Below, in pieces: positions 19,447 through 27,989 of a stretch of DNA of 64,000 bases. Each line of letters opens with the position of its first letter. Within the stretch, counting starts at the first letter, position 1. The translations under genes were made by a program, and so were the position numbers. The DNA is from Bacillus sp. FJAT-49711 (GTDB taxonomy: Bacteria; Bacillota; Bacilli; Bacillales; Bacillaceae_C), in contig NZ_JAGYPL010000003.1 in assembly GCF_018343715.1 (NCBI RefSeq), positions 62,001 to 126,000 of the forward strand, in the 5' to 3' direction. Under the pieces are notes generated by a model. That model was not told the DNA's origin, did no database searches, and was given only the letters and a program-made list of their open reading frames with translations.

Positions 19447-20613
19447 TCACCCTTTCATTCCCATGGCTGCCTTGCAAATATTCTTTAAATCATCCAACGA
19501 AGTAAGTCTAGGATTAACAGGAACATTTCCCGATTCCATTGCTTCTTTCGCGATTAAATCTAAATCTTGCTCCGTAACTCCAAAATCTGATAAGGTTTCG
19601 TGAATACCTATGTCTTGTTTTAATTGACGAACGGCAACAACAGATTGATATGCAGCATCCCTTGGAGACAATCCTTCAACTGGCATATCAAATAATTCAG
19701 CTATTTTACGGAACTTTCTGATATTTCCGATCAAGTTAAATTCCATTACTTCAGGTAATAATATTGCATTAACCGTGCCATGAGGTATATGAAAGTAGGC
19801 TCCTAAAGGCATCGCCAGTGCATGGGAGAGACCTAGTCTAGTAGAATTAAATGCCATCGCTGCCATTAAACTTGCTAGAAGCATATTATATCTGGCTTTT
19901 TTGTTATCTCCTTGTGCAACAGCTGTACGCAGATTTTCGTTTATTAACTTCATTGCTTGTAAAGACATCCCCTCGGAGATTGGCTGAGTCGCTTTGTTAA
20001 CATATGATTCCAAGGCATGTGTCAAGGCATCCATTCCTGTTGCAGCTGTAACCTTTGCGGGTAATGACAGAGTCAATTCCGGATCACAAAGAGCAAGCTC
20101 CGGGCAATTAAACGAACTGCCCACACTCAATTTAACTTTTTGATGCTTATCTGATAACACTGACCATATCGTTAGTTCGCTTCCCGTCCCTGCAGTAGTC
20201 GGAATCGCAATTACAGGCCTTCCTTTATTCGGCACCTTGTTAATTCCGACGTAATCCCTAATATGGCCCTCATTCCCTAGCATTAAACCAATAGCTTTTG
20301 CTGTATCTAATGAACTGCCACCCCCAAGTCCCAAAATAACATCACAATTCATTTCCAAGGCGAGTTCCTTGCCTTTCATTACTCCTTCGATATTTGGGTC
20401 TGGCTCGATTTCATTAAATATGTCATATGGGATTCTTGCTTTTTCTAACACATCACATACAATGCGAGTCACTCCTGCCTTTTCAACTCCTGGATCTGTA
20501 ACAATTAATGCTCTAGTGCCATTTAAATCCTTTATATGATTTTGCAGAAAGTTTACTGCTCCGTTTCCAAATTCAATTGCCGTTGGGATTTCGTATCTAA
20601 ATACCCTGTCCAT
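19447..20613 (-). CDS. iron-containing alcohol dehydrogenase
   Basis: 388 residues from ATG 20613; AAGAAGGTGG lies 11 nt upstream, while an in-frame GTG at 20628 sits inside that site. GGGSSLDTAKA (NAD binding), TTAGTGSE and the metal-binding HALAMPLGAYFHIPHG are typical of group III, Fe-dependent alcohol dehydrogenases. Members oxidise or reduce short-chain alcohols, 4-hydroxybutyrate, lactaldehyde or maleylacetate. Within a sugar-acid unit it probably handles a hydroxyaldehyde. Confidence 0.87.
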   Translation of the reverse strand: MDRVFRYEIPTAIEFGNGAVNFLQNHIKDLNGTRALIVTDPGVEKAGVTRIVCDVLEKARIPYDIFNEIEPDPNIEGVMKGKELALEMNCDVILGLGGGSSLDTAKAIGLMLGNEGHIRDYVGINKVPNKGRPVIAIPTTAGTGSELTIWSVLSDKHQKVKLSVGSSFNCPELALCDPELTLSLPAKVTAATGMDALTHALESYVNKATQPISEGMSLQAMKLINENLRTAVAQGDNKKARYNMLLASLMAAMAFNSTRLGLSHALAMPLGAYFHIPHGTVNAILLPEVMEFNLIGNIRKFRKIAELFDMPVEGLSPRDAAYQSVVAVRQLKQDIGIHETLSDFGVTEQDLDLIAKEAMESGNVPVNPRLTSLDDLKNICKAAMGMKG

Positions 20614-20632
20614 AATCAAATCTGCCACCTTC

Positions 20633-21706
20633 TTATTCGAATACTTCCTCTGGCTTCAATAAATAATCATTTATATTTACATGGTAAGCTTCTCCCCATT
20701 TTCTTAACTCTTCTTCTACCTTAATAGGAAGTTCAATACCATATTGCTTTCGTTCTTCAACATGTCTTTGCTCTATCTCACCGGGAATATAGATTTCTTT
20801 AATTCCCGGAGCTTTTGGCTCAGACTTAATTTCCTTAAAATACTGGTCTATTCTCTTTTTAAAATCTTCGATTGGCATGAATTTTTTTATATCAATTCCG
20901 ATAAAAAAGTGACCTACATTTTGCGTTTCTTCCCAGTTTTCATACATATTATTTACATATTTCCCAAAGCCTGCTCCCGTAAGAACCCCACTCATAATGT
21001 CAATAAACATTGAAAGTCCGTATCCTTTTGCACCACCCATAGGGAGTACCGATCCTTCTAATGCATCAGTTGCATCTGTTGTTGGGTTGCCATATTTATC
21101 AACTGCCCAGGTGTCAGGAATTTTTTCTCCTTTTTGCGCAGCTACAATAATTTTCCCTCTTGAAACAACACTTGTCGCCATATCTAAAATAAACGGTGGA
21201 TGATTCCCAGTTGGCACTCCGACGGAAAAAGGATTTGTACCAATGAAAGGGCGAATCCCACCAAGGGGAGGCATCGTTTGAGAGGCATTGGACGTTATAA
21301 TCATAATCAAATCATGCTGTATGGCTTTCTTTAAAAAATAGGCACATGTCCCAAAATGATTGGAATGTTTGACTCCCACTGCGGAAATACCGAAACGTTT
21401 AGTCCTATCGATCGCTAAATCCAATGCTTTTGAACCAACTATAGAACCAAAACGGTTTTTTCCATCTAAAAGAGCTACTGGGCCGTTTGCCTTTATTTCC
21501 ATCTCAGAGTCAAGGTTTATCATTCCTGCTTTTAAACGACTTAAATATATATCCGTTCTTACCACACCGTGTGAGTCCACACCTCGAAGATCCGCCATTA
21601 TGAGTGATTCGGCTACTACTTGTGCATCCTTTTTTTGCAACCCTGCTTTTTCAAATAGATGTGTACAATAATTCTGTAATTGTTTCCAATGGTATTTTCG
21701 GTTCAA
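20633..21706 (-). CDS. Ldh/MDH2-family NAD(P)H-dependent oxidoreductase
   Basis: About 357 residues. RGVDSHGVVR and VKHSNHFGTCAYF carry the catalytic His region of the L-lactate/malate dehydrogenase type 2 family, which includes 2,3-diketogulonate reductase YiaK and ureidoglycolate dehydrogenase. The start is unclear: TTG 21706 overlaps the stop of the RraA gene (TTGA) and ATG 21718 directly abuts AAAGGG. Either way the genes are translationally coupled. It probably reduces or oxidises an alpha-keto/hydroxy acid in the pathway. Confidence 0.82.
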   Translation of the reverse strand: MNRKYHWKQLQNYCTHLFEKAGLQKKDAQVVAESLIMADLRGVDSHGVVRTDIYLSRLKAGMINLDSEMEIKANGPVALLDGKNRFGSIVGSKALDLAIDRTKRFGISAVGVKHSNHFGTCAYFLKKAIQHDLIMIITSNASQTMPPLGGIRPFIGTNPFSVGVPTGNHPPFILDMATSVVSRGKIIVAAQKGEKIPDTWAVDKYGNPTTDATDALEGSVLPMGGAKGYGLSMFIDIMSGVLTGAGFGKYVNNMYENWEETQNVGHFFIGIDIKKFMPIEDFKKRIDQYFKEIKSEPKAPGIKEIYIPGEIEQRHVEERKQYGIELPIKVEEELRKWGEAYHVNINDYLLKPEEVFE

Positions 21707-22380
21707 ACAAACACACATCCCTTTTTCCGGAGCGTCTCATCTATCCAGCTACGATCTATCGTTTCAAGTTCGATTTGTTCAAATGTAAGTTGTTCCCGCT
21801 TTTCTTGCTCAATAGCCAGTTTTAAGATGTGCTCGGCGTGTTGAAGTGGAACTGCTATGACTCCATCCATATCACCAATAATGATGTCTCCAGGGTTAAC
21901 AATCATATTCCCAATTGTTATAGGCTCATTGATCTCCCCAGGTCCATCTTTATATGGCCCCCTATGTGTAGATCCTTTTGCAAAACAAGGGAAATTAGAT
22001 TGAATAAAAGCATCTGTATCACGAATAGCTCCATCAATAACAAATCCATTTATCCCTTTTTTTTGCGCAAGTCGCATCATAATTTCTCCTATAATTGCTT
22101 GGGTCGTTACACCGCCGGCATCTACAACAATTACATCCCCCGGCTGGGCGATATCTATTGCCTTATGGACCATTAAATTATCTCCTGCTCGAGTTCGAAC
22201 GGTTAAGGCTGGACCAACAAGCCGACCATTTTTATGCATAGGTTTTAGATTTGCATAAGCCCCTTGAAGGCGGTTCATATTATCACTTAGTAAGGGTGTA
22301 GCAATATTTTTATAGCGATTTAGTAAATCTTTGTTTGGTCTCTGACCAAGTGATGAAATGCGAAAACCTATCGTATCCAT
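21703..22380 (-). CDS. RraA-like aldolase/decarboxylase 1
   Basis: 225 residues. GDVIVVDAGG and VIDGAIRDTDAF contain the conserved Arg-Asp of RraA-like enzymes, and PGDIIIGDMDGVIAVP follows. In this family, 4-hydroxy-4-methyl-2-oxoglutarate aldolases cleave or decarboxylate oxo-acids with a divalent metal. AAAAGGGGG precedes the ATG. A second, diverged paralogue lies at 23333 in the same unit, which suggests two steps or a heteromer. Confidence 0.82.
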   Translation of the reverse strand: MDTIGFRISSLGQRPNKDLLNRYKNIATPLLSDNMNRLQGAYANLKPMHKNGRLVGPALTVRTRAGDNLMVHKAIDIAQPGDVIVVDAGGVTTQAIIGEIMMRLAQKKGINGFVIDGAIRDTDAFIQSNFPCFAKGSTHRGPYKDGPGEINEPITIGNMIVNPGDIIIGDMDGVIAVPLQHAEHILKLAIEQEKREQLTFEQIELETIDRSWIDETLRKKGCVFV

Positions 22381-22396
22381 AGACCGCTTCCCCCTT

Positions 22397-23254
22397 TTAA
22401 AGTATTTTTTTACTTATTGCTGAGAAATCCAACTCTCCATATTCCTTTTCAGCCTCTTGGTAAAAACTTAATGCACTTTGGGTAAACGGAAGATTTAAAC
22501 CTTTTCCTTCATTAGCAGCTATTTCAACATCTTTTCTCATTAATTTCAACTTGAATCCAGGATTGAAATTACGATTTGATAGACTATCAATCTTATTCAT
22601 AAACATCCATGATGCTCCTGAGCTATTGCCAATTACTTGCTTCATCATTTCCTTGTCAATCTCTAATTCTTCACCTAAAGCAGCTGCTTCGGAAGCTGCA
22701 ATCATATGTACGCTTGCTAACATTTGATTGATTGCCTTTATTGCTTTTCCCGCACCTATTGCACCTACCAAATAAATTTGTTTTGCCATCCCCTCAAGAA
22801 CTGGACGGACTTCATTTAGAGTATTTTCATTTCCTCCCGCCATAACGGTCAATGTTCCTTGTTCAGCCCCGATCGTTCCTCCACTGACAGGAGCATCTAG
22901 CACTTGTAAACCTCGTTCAACATACGCTCTATTAACTTCCTTCATCATTGCCGGTGATCCAGAAGTCATCTCAATCAATATGCTATGTTGAGGCAAGTTA
23001 CCGATAACCTCATCTGATAGAAGGACACTTTCCATTTCTTTATCAGTTGGTAAAATTGCAATTAAAATATCACTATTAATTGCAACATCTCTTAAGGATG
23101 AGTGCTCTATCGCACCTTCATTTATCATTTCATCAACAGGTTTACGATTTTTATGAACACTAATATGTAATTCATATCCACTTTTCAAAAGATTTTTTGC
23201 CATTGGTAATCCCATTGCACCAAGTCCAATAAATCCTACTTTCTTTACGGTCAT
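22397..23254 (-). CDS. beta-hydroxyacid dehydrogenase (tartronate semialdehyde reductase/3-hydroxyisobutyrate dehydrogenase family)
   Basis: 285 residues. VGFIGLGAMGLPMAKNLLKS is the NAD(P) fold, VLDAPVSGGTIGAEQGTL the substrate-binding signature, and GAGKAIKAINQMLAS the catalytic Lys region. Tartronate semialdehyde reductase makes glycerate, which would link this unit to the glycerate kinase at the left window edge. Other beta-hydroxyacids remain possible. It lies 16 nt upstream of RraA-like gene 1. Confidence 0.87.
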   Translation of the reverse strand: MTVKKVGFIGLGAMGLPMAKNLLKSGYELHISVHKNRKPVDEMINEGAIEHSSLRDVAINSDILIAILPTDKEMESVLLSDEVIGNLPQHSILIEMTSGSPAMMKEVNRAYVERGLQVLDAPVSGGTIGAEQGTLTVMAGGNENTLNEVRPVLEGMAKQIYLVGAIGAGKAIKAINQMLASVHMIAASEAAALGEELEIDKEMMKQVIGNSSGASWMFMNKIDSLSNRNFNPGFKLKLMRKDVEIAANEGKGLNLPFTQSALSFYQEAEKEYGELDFSAISKKIL

Positions 23255-23283
23255 TGGTTATAACCTCCATGAATATTCATCTA

Positions 23284-23310
23284 TTCGAGAGAGATTGAAT
23301 CTCTCTCGAA
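23284..23310. other. perfect 12-bp hairpin inside the operon
   Basis: TTCGAGAGAGAT and ATCTCTCTCGAA flank a 3-nt loop. There is no T run, so it is more likely an RNA-processing or stability element between RraA-like gene 2 and the beta-hydroxyacid dehydrogenase gene than a full terminator. Confidence 0.6.
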
Positions 23311-23332
23311 CGACTGATTTCATTAAATACTT

Positions 23333-24040
23333 TTAGAGAACTGTTTCGTCTGGATCCCATCCAAGTGCTTCATACAGTCTCTTTCTACCAGCCTTATCTC
23401 CCTTTAGTTCTTGATGGGCATATTTAGCAACTTCAACTGCTAGTTTTTGTGGAACAACAATAACTCCGTCACCATCAGCAACAACAACATCACCTGGGTA
23501 AATTGCCACACCACCAATAGCAATTGGGATATCCTTTTCGTAATAGCGGATGCGTCCTTGGTCCATTCCTTGAGATACAAATTCTGACCAGACAGGAATT
23601 CCTTGGTGAATAACTTCATCTGTATCACGAATTCCTCCACCATTTGTTAAATAACCTCTTGCACCTCGTTTCTTATGGTCAAGGGAGTTGTTTGAGCCAA
23701 TCAAACCAACATCTATTCCACAAACATCAAGACAAATAAAATCTCCTTCTTCCACTTCCTTGCCCCATGGATCCGTACATACATTACCGTAGTACCACTT
23801 CACCCATTCTGTATATTCATCGCCTGTCTTATTTGTCATCGGACCTTCAAAAGGTAAGTAACGTGCTGTTCTAGCAATACCCACGACCTTAGTTCTAAAT
23901 AGTGGGCGGATTTTTTTATCTACAGTTCCATATCCATGCATTCCAACCCAATCCATACCGTCACGAACATCGCAAACTCTTAAATCTTTATATAGTTCTA
24001 ATAATTCCGCTCTAGTTACTTCTTGTGTTACATTACTCAT
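23333..24040 (-). CDS. RraA-like aldolase/decarboxylase 2
   Basis: 235 residues. NGGGIRDTDEVIHQGIPVW and PGDVVVADGDGVIVVP carry the RraA-like signature with the Arg-Asp pair. It has an extra N-terminal stretch compared with paralogue 1 and only distant similarity to it. AAAGGAG precedes the ATG. It is the first enzyme gene after the LacI-type regulator and so probably acts at an early or central step. Substrate unknown. Confidence 0.82.
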   Translation of the reverse strand: MSNVTQEVTRAELLELYKDLRVCDVRDGMDWVGMHGYGTVDKKIRPLFRTKVVGIARTARYLPFEGPMTNKTGDEYTEWVKWYYGNVCTDPWGKEVEEGDFICLDVCGIDVGLIGSNNSLDHKKRGARGYLTNGGGIRDTDEVIHQGIPVWSEFVSQGMDQGRIRYYEKDIPIAIGGVAIYPGDVVVADGDGVIVVPQKLAVEVAKYAHQELKGDKAGRKRLYEALGWDPDETVL

Positions 24041-24123
24041 TTCATCTTCTCCTTTTTATAAATGTGATTTCATTTGCTTAATACTTCGTACCAATCACCT
24101 TTCAGAAAAGCACGTCACCTCCT

Positions 24124-25149
24124 TTAAATACTAGTAAACTCAGAGGCTGTTAATTTTCCACTAGATGTCCTTACAATAAGTTCAGGTTGAAGAATAATAG
24201 ACTTCGAATTCTGTTTACCATTGATTGTCTGAATTAAATTCTCAGTCGCAATTCGCCCCATCTCATATCCAGGTTGTTTTATCGTTGTTAATGGTGGATC
24301 CAGATATTTGGCCCAAATCGTTTCATCGTAACTAACGATGGCAAGATCTTTGGGAATCGATAAACCTAGCTCTCTTATCGCATTGAGAAGTTCAAGAGTT
24401 ATCATATTGTTCGTTGAAAAAATAGAATCCACATCAGGATGGTCGCGTATGTATTGTTTGATAGCTTCATTTAGCTTTAGACTTTTTTGTTCTAACTTAA
24501 GGATTCTTAAATCTTCTGAGGTAAAGCCGTGCAAGAGCATTGCTGATTGATATCCTTTGAGTCGATCCATCCAAGGACTGACATATTCATTATTAAATAT
24601 AAATACAGCTATTCGTTTACAACCAGATTCAATTAGATGTCTAATCGCAAGATCTGCACCTTTTACATTATCCACAACGACATTCATAGCATGTTGATTT
24701 GAAATTCTTCGATTGATGACAACGACTGGCATTTCTTTTATTAGCTGATCATATAAATCATCATTTAACACAGTGGGATTTATGATGATTCCATCCACTT
24801 GTCTTCTTTGAAATTCCTTAATATATTCTGCTTCTTTTTCCTGATCTTCATTTGTGTTACAAATCATTAAATGATAGCCCATTCTGTGGCTGGCATCCTC
24901 CACCCCTTCTAATACACTTATCCAGAAAGGATTTTTTAAATTAGATAAAATAACGCCTATCACATTAGTACGCATTGACTTTAGGCCCTTTGCCAATGCA
25001 TTCGGACGGTAATCCAAGTCTCTGATCGCTTTTAAAACTCGATTTTTCGTTTCAAGTGTTGCATGTGCAAAATTGCCATTCAATATACGGGAAACTGTTG
25101 TTTTAGAAACTTGGGCTTTTTTAGCGACATCCTCTATCGTCACCTTCAC
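24124..25149 (-). CDS. LacI-family transcriptional regulator
   Basis: 341 residues from GTG 25149, chosen because AAGGGG lies 9 nt upstream and the protein then begins MKVTIEDVAKKAQVSKTTVS, the usual start of the family; the frame is open to 25188. The HTH and hinge (RPNALAKGLKS) are followed by a periplasmic-binding-protein-like effector domain. It heads the long unit ending with RpiB and most likely represses it until a sugar or sugar acid binds. A candidate operator lies at 25332. Confidence 0.9.
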   Translation of the reverse strand: MKVTIEDVAKKAQVSKTTVSRILNGNFAHATLETKNRVLKAIRDLDYRPNALAKGLKSMRTNVIGVILSNLKNPFWISVLEGVEDASHRMGYHLMICNTNEDQEKEAEYIKEFQRRQVDGIIINPTVLNDDLYDQLIKEMPVVVINRRISNQHAMNVVVDNVKGADLAIRHLIESGCKRIAVFIFNNEYVSPWMDRLKGYQSAMLLHGFTSEDLRILKLEQKSLKLNEAIKQYIRDHPDVDSIFSTNNMITLELLNAIRELGLSIPKDLAIVSYDETIWAKYLDPPLTTIKQPGYEMGRIATENLIQTINGKQNSKSIILQPELIVRTSSGKLTASEFTSI

Positions 25150-25331
25150 TCTTTTCAGCCCCTTATCTTTTGGAAACCGATACACCATCGATAAAAATAT
25201 AAATCCAGTATTGGAAATCGATTAACAATTGATGCATTCTTTATGAATTTTTAAGGAAACGAGTATTGAAATTGTGTATACACCTCCCTATAAGGGTTAG
25301 AACTTTGATTGTTGGAAGAGTTTCGGAAAAC

Positions 25332-25352
25332 GGTTACATTTAACTTGTAACC
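25332..25352. promoter_or_regulatory. candidate operator palindrome upstream of lacI-type gene
   Basis: GGTTACA and TGTAACC form a perfect 7-bp inverted repeat with a 7-bp spacer in the 436-bp gene-free stretch 25150-25585. The half-site resembles LacI/GntR-type half-sites, though these are normally closer together. The rest of this stretch is very A+T-rich and should hold the promoter of the regulator; no other element was recognised apart from the terminator at 25503. Confidence 0.45.
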
Positions 25353-25502
25353 AATTATAATCTTTCTACTTATAAGATTCTTTAGTATAAAAGTACAAAA
25401 TTAATCAATTATTTTGAATATTTTTTGTATATAATAACTAAATATGATGAAACTAAATACGCTATCGAATATTCGATAATTTGCGTAGTATGATTATTGA
25501 GC

Positions 25503-25537
25503 GAAAAAAATCCAGCATGAATTATTCAAGCTGGATT
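25503..25537 (-). terminator. rho-independent terminator after pdxA2-like gene
   Basis: On the minus strand AATCCAGC pairs with GCTGGATT and is followed by TTTTTTT. It ends the two-gene kinase-dehydrogenase unit and isolates it from the LacI unit. Confidence 0.85.
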
Positions 25538-25585
25538 CTATCTATCATTCTTAAAAAATATAAACTTTGCCAATAACGTATTTCT

Positions 25586-26584
25586 TTATTTCTTTACCCT
25601 AGGCACCAAATTAACAGCCTGCCGAATCGCTTCCATCAAACTTCTCTCATCTGCAATTCCTTTTCCTGCTATATCAAAAGCCGTTCCATGATCGACACTT
25701 GTTCTAATGATTGGAAGTCCTACTGTAATATTTACACCTGTATCCAATCCAAGGACTTTTACAGGGCCATGTCCTTGATCGTGATACATTGCAACCACTA
25801 CATCAAAATCGCCGCGTACAGTACGGAAAAATAAAGTATCTGCTGGTAATGGACCGACTACGTCAATCCCTTCAGCTTGTGCTTTTATTACTGCTGGGAT
25901 CACTTTTACTTCTTCCTCGCCATATCCAAAAAGGCCATTTTCTCCAGCATGAGGATTGATTCCACAAACCGCAATCTTTGGTTTATTCATTCCTGCACGT
26001 GTTAAGGTTTCATTTGCTAAGCGGATGACCTCATACACTCTTTGCGGGTTAATCATTTTGATTGCATCAATAATTCCGACATGAGTCGTTACATGGATGA
26101 CACGCAAATTAGGTGCGGATAGCATCATAGAAAAGTCTTTCGTATTCGTTAAGTGTGCCAGTATCTCGGTATGACCTGGATATGTATGCCCGCCCTTATG
26201 TAAGGCTTCTTTATTTAATGGTGCTGTGCAAATGGCAGCAATTTCCTTATTTAGTGCCAGCTCCACTGCCTTTTCCACAAATTTATAAGCAGCATGTCCA
26301 GATTCGGCGGAAACTTGCCCGATTAGCAAATTGGGTGGCAGAATATCTAGATCAAAACAATTTATTACATTTGGTGAAAATTCCGCATGATCCAATGTAG
26401 AAATTGAATGGATGTCCAAATCAGTATGAATAAACGTTTTCGCACGTTCCAAAATTTTCGCATCTCCGATTACAATTGGGCAGCAAATCTCATGGATTTC
26501 CAAATGACCGAAACTTTTTAAAATGATTTCTGGCCCAACCCCTGCAGAGTCGCCCATTGTAATGCCAATAATAGGTTTAATCAT
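25586..26584 (-). CDS. pdxA2: PdxA2-type 4-phospho-D-threonate/erythronate dehydrogenase
   Basis: 332 residues from ATG 26584, which overlaps the stop of the kinase gene (ATGATTAA). The PdxA signatures GHTEILAHLT, GINPHAGENGLFG and MYHDQGHGPVKVLG give the metal-binding histidines and phosphate site. When paired with a DUF1537 kinase, PdxA2 enzymes oxidise and decarboxylate 4-phospho-D-threonate or D-erythronate to dihydroxyacetone phosphate, rather than making vitamin B6. The coupling here fits that role. Confidence 0.88.
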   Translation of the reverse strand: MIKPIIGITMGDSAGVGPEIILKSFGHLEIHEICCPIVIGDAKILERAKTFIHTDLDIHSISTLDHAEFSPNVINCFDLDILPPNLLIGQVSAESGHAAYKFVEKAVELALNKEIAAICTAPLNKEALHKGGHTYPGHTEILAHLTNTKDFSMMLSAPNLRVIHVTTHVGIIDAIKMINPQRVYEVIRLANETLTRAGMNKPKIAVCGINPHAGENGLFGYGEEEVKVIPAVIKAQAEGIDVVGPLPADTLFFRTVRGDFDVVVAMYHDQGHGPVKVLGLDTGVNITVGLPIIRTSVDHGTAFDIAGKGIADERSLMEAIRQAVNLVPRVKK

Positions 26585-27821
26585 CTGTACCACTGTCCTT
26601 TAAAAAATGTAATGCATGTTTCAAAGTGTATTTCGTCCCAAATCCCCCTGCTTTCGTCACTGCCCATAAATCTCTTTTGTATCCTAGTAACTTTCCAAAT
26701 GGTAATCCCGCCTCAATCTCTGTGAATAATATCATTTCATCAATCCCCAGTTTCAAACAAACTGCCTTTGCCGTATCACCACCTGTTAAAAACAGACCGT
26801 TGACAGATTCAATATTTTCGCATATTGCCAGCGCCATCTCAGCAATCCCCTCTACTATCCGCTTACTAATCTCTTGATCGTGAGGATATCTTTCATTGGA
26901 TTCTACATATAATAAGATATGGTCAATGTCAGGATGATTGTGGATTTTATTTAATATCGTATCCATATCAATGGAATGCCTTAATAGTTCAAGCACATCA
27001 ACTTTAATAGAATATGTTTTTGACATTCTCTCAGCTTCATGAATTTGTTTCTTAGTAACACTTGATAAACTGCCCGAGATCGCTAATGTTTTTCCAATAG
27101 AGTATTTAGGCATTTCAATCAGGTGTGAAGTTTCCAACCCTAGACGAGATGGCAAATATTCTATTAAACCCGCAGATCCTGCCCAAACAATCTTTAATCC
27201 TGTTTTCAAAAATTTATCAATGATTTCTGTAAAATCGGATTCCTTTTCTACGTCACATACAATCCAATTTTCATGAATGCTTTGTATAAATTCTTCATTT
27301 GTTTTTCGTATGATTTCCGAATTAAATACAATCGCCTTTTTCTTTACTTGCTTAAAGAGAAGATCAGGTATATAACTCATATCAACCGGGGTTATTGGAT
27401 CTTTTGAAAATTCCGTTTCAGTAATGATTTCGCCATTGATATAATGATGACCTTCTTTCGTCATTCGTCCAAGTTTAGGAAAAGCGGGTACGATCACAAC
27501 AATATCGGGCTCATATACCTTTTCAACAGCTAATAATTCAATTCCTATATTCCCTCTTAATGTAGAGTCAATTTTTTTATAAATATGAGAAACCCCTGAA
27601 CGAAACATGTATTGGGCAGCCCTTAAAACTCTAGTATAAGCTTCAGAAGACTTTAAGGAGCGACTGTTTGTATCGATCACTAGTACATCATTATTCGCCA
27701 TTTCCTTATCCACTTCTAAATGGATTCCAACCGAAGTTCGCAAACCCATTTTCGCTAACTGAACTCCTGAATCATTTGATCCCGTAAAATCATCCGCAAT
27801 GATTCCAATTTTGTTATTCAT
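26577..27821 (-). CDS. dtnK: four-carbon acid sugar kinase (DtnK/OtnK family)
   Basis: 414 residues from ATG 27821, 9 nt after AAAGGGG. The N-terminal domain begins IGIIADDFTGSNDSG and the C-terminal nucleotide-binding domain has LFLTGGDTAKAV, the layout of the DUF1537 kinases. These phosphorylate D-threonate, D-erythronate or related acids at O4. It is the first gene of a two-gene unit with PdxA2. D-threonate is the best-known substrate for this gene pair, but erythronate is not excluded. Confidence 0.88.
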   Translation of the reverse strand: MNNKIGIIADDFTGSNDSGVQLAKMGLRTSVGIHLEVDKEMANNDVLVIDTNSRSLKSSEAYTRVLRAAQYMFRSGVSHIYKKIDSTLRGNIGIELLAVEKVYEPDIVVIVPAFPKLGRMTKEGHHYINGEIITETEFSKDPITPVDMSYIPDLLFKQVKKKAIVFNSEIIRKTNEEFIQSIHENWIVCDVEKESDFTEIIDKFLKTGLKIVWAGSAGLIEYLPSRLGLETSHLIEMPKYSIGKTLAISGSLSSVTKKQIHEAERMSKTYSIKVDVLELLRHSIDMDTILNKIHNHPDIDHILLYVESNERYPHDQEISKRIVEGIAEMALAICENIESVNGLFLTGGDTAKAVCLKLGIDEMILFTEIEAGLPFGKLLGYKRDLWAVTKAGGFGTKYTLKHALHFLKDSGTDD

Positions 27822-27877
27822 TATTAACATCCCCTTTAATGAATGAGCCGTAACTAAATTATAATGTTTTTATTACG

Positions 27878-27891
27878 TTAAAGCGCTGAAT
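27878..27891. promoter_or_regulatory. candidate CcpA cre site
   Basis: TTAAAGCGCTGAAT agrees with the Bacillus cre consensus at 11 of 14 positions, including the central CG. It lies 57 bp upstream of the four-carbon acid kinase start, in the divergent spacer with the SulP gene, where carbon catabolite control would make sense. Confidence 0.35.
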
Positions 27892-27989
27892 CTTTGAGAT
27901 TTCATTCGATTCATGATACAATAATATTGTTGATGAATCTTATAATGTTGTTCTTTTTTTATAAAAAACCATTCAGGGGTGAAGTACAT

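Noticed and set aside
25586-26584. Vitamin B6 gene pdxA
   Set aside because: Coupling to a DUF1537 kinase marks the PdxA2 catabolic branch.
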